Positions 44,590-53,127 of a DNA stretch of 64,000 nt are shown here, one piece after another. Where the stretch lies: contig NZ_JBOFQF010000023.1 in the NCBI RefSeq assembly GCF_051660745.1, forward strand, positions 7,112 through 71,111, given 5' to 3'. The notes beneath the pieces are model-generated. The model was not told the origin of the DNA and did no database searches. It was given only the letters and a program-made list of their open reading frames with translations. Both the position numbers and the translations under genes were made by a program. Numbering within the stretch: the stretch's first letter is position 1; each line of letters starts with the position of its first letter. Source of the DNA: Segniliparus sp051660745. Lineage in GTDB: Bacteria; Actinomycetota; Actinomycetes; Mycobacteriales; Mycobacteriaceae.

Positions 44590-44928
44590 GTGTCTGATCA
44601 AGGTGGTTTCTCGCTGGACTCGGAGGAGTCGGAGTCGGTGTGCCGGGCTGTGTTGAAGTCGCTTGGGGAGCGCCACCAGCTCTTGGCGGACAAGATCGCG
44701 GACTCGTCGGATTTCGAGGGCGCGGCCGACGAAGCCGGTCGCCGCGCGCAGGAGCTGGCGAGATCGGCGAAGGCCCGACTGGAGGAACTGCGATTGGCTG
44801 GCGCGGCCCGGACGGTCGGCACGGTTCAGAACGTGTTCTCCGGGGTGGCATTGGTGCGGGAGACCGATTTCGAGGCCGAATATGGATTGAAGTCGGCTGG
44901 CTCGCGGATCGGCGGGGTTGGCGCGTGA
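44590..44928 (+). CDS. Small helical protein, first cargo gene
   Basis: A 112-aa protein starting at GTG 44590. It is mainly helical (RAVLKSLGERHQLLADKI, EAGRRAQELARSAKARLEEL), with a short C-terminal tail that reads EAEYGLKSAGSRIGG. Its size and helices are like WXG100/EspC-type T7SS substrates or their chaperones, but no signature is present. It overlaps the next gene by GTGA, starting a three-gene translational unit. Confidence 0.6.
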   Translation: MSDQGGFSLDSEESESVCRAVLKSLGERHQLLADKIADSSDFEGAADEAGRRAQELARSAKARLEELRLAGAARTVGTVQNVFSGVALVRETDFEAEYGLKSAGSRIGGVGA

Positions 44929-45899
44929 AAACCGAGACGGCGGAAGTTCCGGACGCGGGGCGGCGCGATCCGCGAGAGATGGCGGTGTGGGACGGAGCGA
45001 AGGAGAACGCCGCGCTGCGCGAGGATATCGCGACGGTTTTCCGGCTCGGGTTCGTCTCGTTCAAGCACCCGAAGGTGTCGGGGTCGGTGCAGTTGTCTGG
45101 GACTCCGCCCTTGGTGCGGTTGGGCTCTTCCGGATCGAGGGTGTTCCGCAGCCAGGAGCCGCTGCTCGCGGTCTCGGGGTTCCCGCGCGAGTTCGGGGAG
45201 TGCATGGAGTGGGCGGCGGCGAAGGCGGTGGAGCGCTACGACCTGTATGAGCGTCTGGCGGACGATCCCCGTATGAAGCCTGCGGACGCGGCGGAGACGA
45301 GCGGTTTCGACCTCGAAGCGCCTGCCGGGTGCCGCACGCTGCCGGGGCGCGTTGACTTCCTCGAGAAGGCGAAGCAGGCTGTGGAGGGCGATACAGGAGC
45401 ACTGGCGTTCCTCAAACGCCATAGCGACCGGGTCGCGCATGTGGAGCTGATGGCCGAGACCGGGGCGGGCGCGATGTCGGTGGTGCTCGACGGCCGGGAC
45501 CTGCCCGTGTCGATGACCTCCGCGCGTTACTCGGAAGCGGCGAAGCTGGCTTGCTGGGGACTGCGGGCGGCGGGGATCGAGGCGCAGAAGTGGGCCAACC
45601 AGCTCGCCCGTCAGCTCGTGGACGCGACCGCCGGGGTCGGGGAGGCTCTGGCCGACGACGAGCGGGTCGAGGTCGACTTCACGCGGGGCTTGCCGGACTG
45701 GCCGGACGAGATGGCCGAGGACTTCGAACAGCTCAAAGAATTCCTCATGGACCTGCAATGCACGAGGCACGACTTCGTGACCGAGCAGAAGCGCCGCGAG
45801 GAGGAGCGCGAGCGCCAACAGGCGGAGACCGATGCCGATCTGGAGCGCCGCAAAGCCGCCGCGATAGACGAGCTCCGGATGCAAGGGAGGCTCGGGTGA
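44925..45899 (+). CDS. Hypothetical cargo protein with C-terminal coiled coil
   Basis: A 324-aa protein from GTG 44925. Residues 1-240 look globular (VSGSVQLSGTPPLVRLGSS, then LKRHSDRVAHVELMAETGAGAMSVVLDG). Residues ~255-324 form a strongly charged coiled coil (KRREEERERQQAETD). I cannot assign a family. The place between two helical T7SS-type proteins suggests a chaperone- or scaffold-like role; this is inferred. It overlaps both neighbours by 4 bp. Confidence 0.6.
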   Translation: MKTETAEVPDAGRRDPREMAVWDGAKENAALREDIATVFRLGFVSFKHPKVSGSVQLSGTPPLVRLGSSGSRVFRSQEPLLAVSGFPREFGECMEWAAAKAVERYDLYERLADDPRMKPADAAETSGFDLEAPAGCRTLPGRVDFLEKAKQAVEGDTGALAFLKRHSDRVAHVELMAETGAGAMSVVLDGRDLPVSMTSARYSEAAKLACWGLRAAGIEAQKWANQLARQLVDATAGVGEALADDERVEVDFTRGLPDWPDEMAEDFEQLKEFLMDLQCTRHDFVTEQKRREEERERQQAETDADLERRKAAAIDELRMQGRLG

Positions 45900-47998
45900 G
45901 TGAGATCGGGTCGCGCCCCTACCCGGAGCCGTGGGGCGAGGTGCAGAAACTGGTCGCGGAGCCCGTGTGGCTCGGCGTCAACGAGTGTGAGCTCGCGGAC
46001 TTCGCCCAAACGCTGCGCACCGTGGCGGATCTGGAGCGCGCGAGCGGCGACGAGATCCATTCCCACGCGGGCCGGTTGGAGGACAACCACGCCGGGGGCG
46101 GGTTGGACGCGGGGCCGGAGGCGCTGCGCTGCGACTCCACAGCCCTGCACGTCCACGCGGAGCGCTGCGAGAAGACCGCCGCGATCCTGGACGAGGCCGC
46201 GCAGGAGATCCGCGAGGCGAAGGTCGATCTCAGCATCCTCGGCGCCTACGCCCAGTCCGAGCAAGAGTCCTGGGACGTGCTGCTCAAACAGACCGCGAAC
46301 GCTCGATGGGTGCAGAAGCTCGCCGCCAAGAGCCTCGAGAAGGCCCAAGCCGCCGCGAAAGCCAGAGCGGACAAGGCCGAGACGTTCTTCACGGCGAAGA
46401 TCCGCGAGCACGACAAACTCCACGAGGAAGAAATCGTCGTCGGGCACGTCGATCTGGACGAGGTCGACGGGCCGTCCGCTAGAAACGCCGCCGCCGAACC
46501 CCAGCCAGCGAGCCCAGTTCGGCCTGCCGAGACGGAATGGCGAGGGGCCGCCGATGCGAGCGCGTTCGAGCACCATGAGAACGCGTGGCCCGCGCAACCC
46601 GAGTCGCAGGCCCCCGCGCCCAGCGGCACGCCCGACTCAGGCCACCGCGCCGATCAGCCCGAACGCCCGGAGCATTCCTGGCCCCCGCCTCCTGAGGACC
46701 ACCCGAGCGGCGATCCGGCGGCCACGACGTCCGCACAGTCCGGGTCCGCCGTCTTAGAGCACGACACGAGTCCGGCCTCGACCGAGGCGCAGGCCGCAGA
46801 CCTCGCGGTCCCCGACGACGTGACGAACATCGACCTACAGGAGTCGAGCGACGCGGCGACGATGGGCGCGGCGGGCTCGATGACCGGGCAGGCTTTGAAC
46901 CTCGCGAACGTCGAGGAGCAGTACCGGGCCGGGGGCGCTCACGGCTACCACGGCGACGACGGGTTCTTCGGGGACCGCCGCGCGGAGGAGCTGCCCCAGG
47001 ACCATAAGAGCGTGTTGGCTCGGTGGGCGAAGTGGCTCGGCGCGCAGCCCGACGTGTTCCCCGCGCGCGGTCTCGCGCCGACAGGCGAGCCGAAGTACCT
47101 GCTCTCGCGGCATTTGGACTCGGAAGGCTTGGATAGGACGTTCGTCTACTCGAACCTCGGGCCGGGGGTGCTGGGGAAGCGGCTGCCGGTGCGGGCGTGG
47201 CCGGGGTGGGAGCACGCTGCCGACCCTGTTGTGCACGTCGCGCTGCTCGGCGGCGACGACCTCGTGCATGGGGCGCGGCGGCATTTCGAGCAGCAACGCG
47301 ATCTCTTCGCGGCGCACGGGCTCACGTACTCGCTCGTCGGCATGGCTGTCACCTACCCGGCGACCGAGTACGCCCGCCGCGCCATCCAGGACACCAACGG
47401 CCATTTGACCGGCGCGGAGGCGGTCGAAGCCCCGTTCCTCGTGGCGGCGGCGGGGCCGCTGGTGGAGCCCGAGGGCGGCTCGGCGCACCCGTTGCAGTAC
47501 TTCACCCCCGACCTCTACAACAGGATCACGGAACTTTTGGCGGGGCCGTGGGCGGTGGAGGCCCGCGCCCGTGCGCTGGACTGGGTCGCGGACATCGTCG
47601 AGGGTTCGGGGGCGCAGAGCTGGGAGGGCTTCACCGCAGTGCGCCAGGAGATCAAAGACCGCCGCACGGTCTCGCAGCGGGCGTACCTCGCTGCGTGCGA
47701 GGACGGGGCGCAGCTCGGCGCGCAGACCTGGCGCAACCTCGCCCAAGTCCAAGCCCTCCCCGAGGCGCAGCGCTCCCCGATCCACTTCCAAGGCTTCCTC
47801 GCCTACCACCGCGCGCTGATCGCCCTCGCCGGCTTGGAGCGATGGGGCCAGGCGCAGCTCGCCCAGGACCCCGGTTTCGTCCACGACCTCGCCTATCTCG
47901 CGATCCGGGCGAAAGAGGCGGACGGGGACCGCGACCTGCCCGTCCGCATGATCGCGCAGTTGCCCGACCCGGCGCAGAGCTATTGGAAGGCCAGATGA
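45896..47998 (+). CDS. Large tripartite effector-like protein
   Basis: A 700-aa protein from GTG 45896 (AAGGGAGG at 45883-45890). Residues ~20-200 are a long helical hairpin with repeated Asp/Glu/Ala heptads. Residues ~200-320 are Pro/Ser/Ala-rich and disordered (APSGTPDSGHRADQPERPEH). Residues ~360-700 are a globular domain I do not recognise, with DRTFVYSNLGPG, VVHVALLGGDD and YSLVGMAVTYPATEYARRA. Helical N terminus, linker and unique C-terminal domain is the layout of T7SS-exported effectors and toxins. A catalytic motif is not evident. Confidence 0.6.
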   Translation: MSEIGSRPYPEPWGEVQKLVAEPVWLGVNECELADFAQTLRTVADLERASGDEIHSHAGRLEDNHAGGGLDAGPEALRCDSTALHVHAERCEKTAAILDEAAQEIREAKVDLSILGAYAQSEQESWDVLLKQTANARWVQKLAAKSLEKAQAAAKARADKAETFFTAKIREHDKLHEEEIVVGHVDLDEVDGPSARNAAAEPQPASPVRPAETEWRGAADASAFEHHENAWPAQPESQAPAPSGTPDSGHRADQPERPEHSWPPPPEDHPSGDPAATTSAQSGSAVLEHDTSPASTEAQAADLAVPDDVTNIDLQESSDAATMGAAGSMTGQALNLANVEEQYRAGGAHGYHGDDGFFGDRRAEELPQDHKSVLARWAKWLGAQPDVFPARGLAPTGEPKYLLSRHLDSEGLDRTFVYSNLGPGVLGKRLPVRAWPGWEHAADPVVHVALLGGDDLVHGARRHFEQQRDLFAAHGLTYSLVGMAVTYPATEYARRAIQDTNGHLTGAEAVEAPFLVAAAGPLVEPEGGSAHPLQYFTPDLYNRITELLAGPWAVEARARALDWVADIVEGSGAQSWEGFTAVRQEIKDRRTVSQRAYLAACEDGAQLGAQTWRNLAQVQALPEAQRSPIHFQGFLAYHRALIALAGLERWGQAQLAQDPGFVHDLAYLAIRAKEADGDRDLPVRMIAQLPDPAQSYWKAR

Positions 47999-48060
47999 AC
48001 GCCACCATGCCCGAGCGCCCATACTTGACACAACGATCACGGAGAGGAACCCACTAGAGC

Positions 48061-48408
48061 ATGGCCGACGTGGAACTCAGTCGCGAGGACGCCGCTCTCA
48101 TCCTCAACGACTTCGACACAGCAATCGAAGAGCTGAGGGAGATTGTTGAATTTGCTCAAAAACTTGAGACACCACCGGATGCGTTCGGCTCGGGCGCGGA
48201 GGGCAAGAAGTCTCAGGAGCGGGCGCGGCTGAACGGCGAGAACATCGCCCAATACGCCAAGGACACGCTCGCCGCCACGTTAGAGCGGAAGAAAGCGGCG
48301 GAGGCAAGAATTCATGCCATCTTCGGCGCGGATTTCGACAGCAAAACCGAGTTGGCGAAGATCAATCCCAATGCGGGCAACCAGGGCCACCTCACAGGAT
48401 TCGAATGA
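48061..48408 (+). CDS. WXG100-sized helical protein
   Basis: A 115-aa protein with two predicted helices (SREDAALILNDFDTAIEELREIVEFAQ and a second ending KKAAEARIHAIFG) separated by a Gly/Ser turn (FGSGAEG), the layout of WXG100 proteins. No literal WXG is present. GGAGAGG lies ~14 nt upstream. It overlaps the following lipoprotein gene by ATGA (48405-48408), forming a small-protein/lipoprotein pair. Confidence 0.6.
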   Translation: MADVELSREDAALILNDFDTAIEELREIVEFAQKLETPPDAFGSGAEGKKSQERARLNGENIAQYAKDTLAATLERKKAAEARIHAIFGADFDSKTELAKINPNAGNQGHLTGFE

Positions 48409-49121
48409 GAACCGCCATGAAAAACAACGTCGCCGTCCCGCTCGCCCTTATGGCGCTCCTCGCCGCAGGATGCCAACGCGGAGGAGCCGCCAGCCCGACC
48501 GGGACCACCAACACGGGCAACTCGACACCAGCTTCCGCAGCGCCAGCGCCGAAGAACCTGGTCACCCCAGAGACGGCGGGTAAACCCGTCCTCAATCTCA
48601 AGCTCGGCGAGCCGGTGGCCTTCCGCAAAGGCGGCATCACCCTCACCCTGATAGCTAAAAGCTTCGAAAAGCTCGACGGCGACCCACCTGACCAGACCGA
48701 TTTCCTCAAGAAAGAGAGCTGCGGCGTGTGGTGGAAGCTGTCGGAGGAGATCGTCGTTGACGCAGAACCGAACGCCACCTGGAGCAACTGGGCAGTGGAC
48801 TCTTTGGGGGGATTTATCGGATTCCAAAGAGGGACCGGAGGAGAAGGATTCGCCCATATCCCGGTGACTGATCCCGGCACGGGCCCAGATCGAATCATCA
48901 ATGTCACTGTGCCCGCAGAAGCCGAGCGTAGGGCGCACCCAGATACTCCTTTCCACAAGACGCTTGAGTCAAAGGAGTACTACGGTATGTGCGGGACTGA
49001 CCATGACGGTGAGCTCACTGGACAGCCCAGCGGTCTGGAACCGCTCGGGGTCGATGCCAAAATCGGCAACATTCCCGAGGGCACTCTCAAGCCGACGACG
49101 ATTGCGAGGTGGCTCCGATGA
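48405..49121 (+). CDS. Cargo lipoprotein 1
   Basis: A 238-aa protein with a signal peptide ending in the lipobox LLAAGC (Cys about residue 24). A Thr/Ala/Pro-rich linker follows, then a beta-rich domain (LNLKLGEPVAFRKGGITLTLIAKSF). The C-terminal part carries CGVWWKL and YYGMCGTDHDG, so a disulphide is possible. It may bind or block an exported partner; immunity is a guess from gene order. It is coupled to both neighbours by ATGA overlaps. Confidence 0.65.
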   Translation: MRTAMKNNVAVPLALMALLAAGCQRGGAASPTGTTNTGNSTPASAAPAPKNLVTPETAGKPVLNLKLGEPVAFRKGGITLTLIAKSFEKLDGDPPDQTDFLKKESCGVWWKLSEEIVVDAEPNATWSNWAVDSLGGFIGFQRGTGGEGFAHIPVTDPGTGPDRIINVTVPAEAERRAHPDTPFHKTLESKEYYGMCGTDHDGELTGQPSGLEPLGVDAKIGNIPEGTLKPTTIARWLR

Positions 49122-50410
49122 GTGAGAAGAATTTCATGGCCGATCCGGCCAGTGATTTCATCGAGAACCTGGGAGTCGGGGCGAGTTTGCAGCCTGACGC
49201 GATCACGAGCCAGGTGGCGCAGGTGGCCCAGCAGGTCGGCTCACGGATCGCGGACACATTGCAGACCCTCCACAAGAGCGTCGAGTCACGGCATTGGGTC
49301 GGCAAGGCCGGGGACGCGACTCGTGGGGAGGTGGAGGATTTGGCGACGGGGGCCAAGACGACGGCGGAGGTCATCGGCGAGCATGTGCAGCAGGTGCAGG
49401 CCGTCGCGGAGTCCGCTACAACGGCGAAGTCGGTGGTGGATCAGAACAGCCAGTGCGTGGCAGGGGTGTCGCCTATGGATCAGGTGAAGGCCGTGGCACG
49501 GGCGTTGCAGAACCACTACCACGAGCCTGGCGAGCCCGAATACCCCTCGCTCGACTACCCCGGCCGTATCCCGTCGACGCCGAGCGAGGACCGTGGCGAC
49601 ACCCCGGACGGCGCGTCTCAGATCCAAACCAAACCGTCCGCAGGCGGCGCTGCCTCGTCGGGCGGAGCGCCTGAGAGCGGATCGGCCGCCACGCCTGTCG
49701 CGGCGAAACCCCAAGCGCAGGACGGCACGACCAGCGGCGCGCAGCAACCAGAAGCGGAGGGCGAAGGCAAGCCCGCTGGCGACGGGCAAAGCGCTGGGGC
49801 CGGTTCGGGCGGCGGCGCTGGGAGCGGCGGCGGATCGGGCGATGGCAAAGGCTCGGGCGCTGGTGGCGGCGCGGGCGGGGGTTCGCCGTTCGGCGGTGCG
49901 CCAGCTTCGGGCACCCCGTCCTCGAGTTCTGGTTTCGATTCCTCGGAGTCGGGGGCCACGCACGCGATGAGCGCGGGTGACTCGCTCCTCGGCTCATCCG
50001 GCGGGGGTTCCGGTCTCGGCGGCGGTGTCGGGACGCTCGGCGGCGGGGATCACGAGCGGTCCCTGTCCGCGAAGTCCGGTGTCGGCGGCGCGATGGCCGG
50101 TAGGCCGGTGGTGAACGTGAACGGCCTCGCCGGTGCTGGCGCGGGCCAGGGCGGCGGCATGGGTGGTTTCGGGGGCATGGGCGGCGCTGGCGCTGGACGG
50201 GCGGCGGAGAAGGAGCACAAGACCGCCGACTACCTGCGGGGCGAGCAGCACGGGCAGGAATTGTTCGGCGGGGATCTGCCGGTGGCAGGCCCGGATGTGA
50301 TCGGCGCGGTGAGCGCGCAAGAGGTCGCGGAGGCCGAGGCAGAACGCGCAGATGCCGAGCAGGAGCAGGCGCGGCGGTTGTTGGAGGAAGAGGGATCATG
50401 GGACGCCTAG
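49118..50410 (+). CDS. Gly/Ser-rich T7SS-associated protein with conserved C-terminal helix
   Basis: A 430-aa protein from ATG 49118 (overlaps the lipoprotein stop). Residues 1-130 are helical (TSQVAQVAQQVGSRIADTLQTLHKSV). Residues ~150-370 are low complexity, rich in Gly, Ser, Ala and Pro. The C terminus carries TADYLRGEQHGQELFGGDL followed by VAGPDVIG and an acidic helix. That tail is common in large actinobacterial proteins encoded beside WXG100 genes. It is likely exported through, or docked on, a T7SS. Function unknown. Confidence 0.65.
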   Translation: MSEKNFMADPASDFIENLGVGASLQPDAITSQVAQVAQQVGSRIADTLQTLHKSVESRHWVGKAGDATRGEVEDLATGAKTTAEVIGEHVQQVQAVAESATTAKSVVDQNSQCVAGVSPMDQVKAVARALQNHYHEPGEPEYPSLDYPGRIPSTPSEDRGDTPDGASQIQTKPSAGGAASSGGAPESGSAATPVAAKPQAQDGTTSGAQQPEAEGEGKPAGDGQSAGAGSGGGAGSGGGSGDGKGSGAGGGAGGGSPFGGAPASGTPSSSSGFDSSESGATHAMSAGDSLLGSSGGGSGLGGGVGTLGGGDHERSLSAKSGVGGAMAGRPVVNVNGLAGAGAGQGGGMGGFGGMGGAGAGRAAEKEHKTADYLRGEQHGQELFGGDLPVAGPDVIGAVSAQEVAEAEAERADAEQEQARRLLEEEGSWDA

Positions 50411-50441
50411 TAGCCGAGGGCACTGCTCAGGAGGGAACAGC

Positions 50442-50762
50442 ATGCAAGTGAACATTGAGGCGCTGCGGGCTGCGGCGAAGAGCACGGACGACCTCGCGGG
50501 GCAGGTGGTGGTCAGCGGCGCGCCGAACGTGATGGCGTACCCGGCGCAGTACCAGCAGGCCGCGCGGGACGCGATGGCCGGTTGGGACGCCTACACGTCC
50601 GCGTGCTCGTCGGTGGCGGACGGCACGGGGCAGGTGCTGGGGAACTACTCGGGCGCGGTGCGGGGTTTCGGGGACGCCCTGCGCGGGTGCGCGGACCTCA
50701 CCGAGTGCACGGACGACGACGCGGGCGCGGAGATCGCCGCGACGATGGACCGGGGGGCGTGA
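50442..50762 (+). CDS. WXG100-like protein
   Basis: A 106-aa protein with ATG 50442 and a strong GGAGGGA 6 nt upstream. Two helices flank a short turn; AGWDAYTSAC lies in the second helix, where the WXG turn region would be. It is followed after 4 bp by a large effector-like gene, mirroring the native small-protein/hydrolase pair at 32630-34058. It probably pairs with that effector for export. Confidence 0.65.
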   Translation: MQVNIEALRAAAKSTDDLAGQVVVSGAPNVMAYPAQYQQAARDAMAGWDAYTSACSSVADGTGQVLGNYSGAVRGFGDALRGCADLTECTDDDAGAEIAATMDRGA

Positions 50763-50766
50763 GGGC

Positions 50767-53127
50767 GTGGGTGTGACGAAGGCGCTTTTGGTCGCGACCT
50801 ACTCGGACCTCTCGAAGTTGGACGCGATGCGCAAGGCCGGTCAGGTGTACGTGGACAAAGGCGCAGACCTCGCCGACCGGTTGGCCGGGTTCGTCCTCCG
50901 TTCCGCCGATGTGGACGGCTGGCACGGCAAAGCCCAAAATGCCGCAGGGGCTCGCGCCGACGAGCTGGCGAAGCACGCCCGCGCCATCGGGGCGCAGTTC
51001 CAGGACGTCGGCAAGGCGCAGATCACGGGCGCGGACGCGATGGTCGAGCCGCTGCGGATCGCGAAGGAGCAGATCCACCGCGCCGAGGGCCGCGACCTGT
51101 TCCCCATGGTCGTCAACGAAGATCTCACTGTCGTGGACCCGAACCTCGACGCCTACCGCCAACAGCTGGTGAAGCTCGGGTACACCGACGTGGCCGAGCG
51201 CGTGCAGAAACGGATCGAGGCCAGGGCGGACACCGAGGCCAAGCTGCAACAGGCGGCGAAGGACTGCGAAGAGGCCATCGACACGTGTGCGAGGGCGATG
51301 ACAGACGGGCTCGACATCGCGTCCGCCGAGGCTCCCGTCCTCGCCGGGCTCAACAAAGCTCAGGCCGAGCAGGACGCGCAAGACGTCCGCGACGGCAAGA
51401 CGCTCACCCCCGAGCAGCAGCAGCGGATCGACGCGGCCACCCAGCTCTCCCAGGAGCAGTGGACCGCTCTCTCCGAGGGCAGGGACGCCGAGCTGTCCCC
51501 GGCGCAGATGCAGTACATCCGCGCCCTCAACCGAGCTTTGGACGGGAAGAGCACCGGTGAGATCAAAGCCCTCGCCGACAAGCTCGGCGTCGGCCCGCAA
51601 CTCGGGAACGCTTTGGAGCTCGCGGGCAACGAGCACGTTGTATCCACTCTCCCCAAGCTCGGCCCGGACGGCAAGCCCGCCGCCTACGAGCGCACCAAGG
51701 GCGGGATCGAGCAGTTGCCGAGCAAGGCGCGCGAGGCGGTCACCCAGGCCGGGGCGCGGTGGGAGCAGGTCGGGGGCAACAGCCATCAGCCGCAGATGCG
51801 GTTGGACGTGGAGCACGGCAGGGACCTCAACGACCTCAACGCGCTCTTGCAGCAGAGCGACGAGCAAGTGCGGCAGAACTCGGCGCTCGACGGCGCTTTG
51901 GCGGACCGGGCCAAAGAGATCCAGCATTTGGCGGCGAACCCGCCGAAAGACCAGTTCGGGCAGTCCGTGATGGTCACCGGGCAGGAGCAGTCCGACCAGG
52001 TGGTGCAGAACCTGCTCCGCACGGTCGCCCCGGACCACGAGGTCGTCCACGACCAATTGCGGGGCGCGGACGGTCAGGCGCTGCTGTCGGACCTCACCCA
52101 CTACCGGTGGAGCGACGGCGGGAGCGCGGCGGGGGCGTTCCTCGACCAAGGCGCGAACGCCGACGTCGCCGGGCACCAAGGCGTGCTCGCCGGTCAGAGC
52201 GAGCGGACAGTCGCCGACTACTTCGCCGCCCATCCCGAGCTGAACCAATGGGGCGGGCACACGTTCGGGGAGACCAACCCGGCCCTCGCCCAAAGCGCCG
52301 CGCACGGCCTCGCGCCGTATTTCGGCGACCTGACCGGCTCGCAGCTCGCCACGCACGCCAGCACGTTCGGCGGGGGCTTCGACGCCGACGATGCCTACGA
52401 GAAAGGGCTCTCCCCCCACGCGAAGCAGCTGCTCGCCACCCTGTCCACCGACGACACGGCGGCCACCACGCTCAAAGACGCCGCGAACCAGGAGGAGAAG
52501 AGCCTGCTCGACAAGATGGCCCAAGCGCACAACAACGGCGACCCCCAGGGGGCGAAGGAGTACCTGCAAACCGCCGAGCGCACCAGGGCCTTGTCCGACC
52601 GGGGCCTCTACGACGCGATGGAGGCCCGCTACGGCAACACCGACGAGGCCGCGAAGCACGAGTACGCCGTGAAGAGCACCGCGTGGGACACCCTCAAATC
52701 CGTCGTCGGCACCGGAGCGAAAGCCGTCCCCGGCATCGGGACCGCGCTCGGAGTCGGGCTGGACGTGGCGAACCCCGCGATGAAAGCATGGTTCCTCGGC
52801 GACGCCCCCGCAGCGCACATGCCCCCGGCCCCGCCACACGAGAACCCCGTCGTCTTCAAAACCATGGTCGCTCAAGCCCTCCTCACCACCAACCCCGACC
52901 TCGGACAGGGAAACAAGGTGGTCGCACCAGACGGGCACATCCTCTCCGAGGACGACTGGCAGGACAAGCACGGCGGTAGGAGCAATGCAAACCGCGCTGA
53001 ATACAAGGCGGAGTTGGGCAGGCTCCTGGAAGACTTGGCCACAGGATATTCAAGCCTGACCGACGACGTCCACGGAACCTACAACGACACGGCGAATAAC
53101 AACGGGCAAGAGGAGAAACATCCCTGA
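50767..53127 (+). CDS. Large WXG-linked effector-like protein
   Basis: A 786-aa protein from GTG 50767. Residues 1-110 form a WXG-type helical domain with DVDGWHGKAQNAA, a W-x-G turn. Residues ~115-330 are helical with EQQQRIDAATQLSQEQW. The remainder contains AYFGD- and HTFGETNPALAQ-type stretches and a glycine-rich segment TGAKAVPGIGTALGVGLDV near residue 665, which could insert in membranes. The C terminus is disordered. It resembles large T7SS substrates of mycobacteria; the effector activity is unknown. It overlaps the next lipoprotein gene by 1 bp. Confidence 0.7.
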   Translation: MGVTKALLVATYSDLSKLDAMRKAGQVYVDKGADLADRLAGFVLRSADVDGWHGKAQNAAGARADELAKHARAIGAQFQDVGKAQITGADAMVEPLRIAKEQIHRAEGRDLFPMVVNEDLTVVDPNLDAYRQQLVKLGYTDVAERVQKRIEARADTEAKLQQAAKDCEEAIDTCARAMTDGLDIASAEAPVLAGLNKAQAEQDAQDVRDGKTLTPEQQQRIDAATQLSQEQWTALSEGRDAELSPAQMQYIRALNRALDGKSTGEIKALADKLGVGPQLGNALELAGNEHVVSTLPKLGPDGKPAAYERTKGGIEQLPSKAREAVTQAGARWEQVGGNSHQPQMRLDVEHGRDLNDLNALLQQSDEQVRQNSALDGALADRAKEIQHLAANPPKDQFGQSVMVTGQEQSDQVVQNLLRTVAPDHEVVHDQLRGADGQALLSDLTHYRWSDGGSAAGAFLDQGANADVAGHQGVLAGQSERTVADYFAAHPELNQWGGHTFGETNPALAQSAAHGLAPYFGDLTGSQLATHASTFGGGFDADDAYEKGLSPHAKQLLATLSTDDTAATTLKDAANQEEKSLLDKMAQAHNNGDPQGAKEYLQTAERTRALSDRGLYDAMEARYGNTDEAAKHEYAVKSTAWDTLKSVVGTGAKAVPGIGTALGVGLDVANPAMKAWFLGDAPAAHMPPAPPHENPVVFKTMVAQALLTTNPDLGQGNKVVAPDGHILSEDDWQDKHGGRSNANRAEYKAELGRLLEDLATGYSSLTDDVHGTYNDTANNNGQEEKHP

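Noticed and set aside
47995..48057. A 20-codon gene with ATGA overlap after the 700-aa cargo protein
   Set aside because: Too short to support; no homology or own ribosome binding site. It may only reflect the open frame upstream of 48061.
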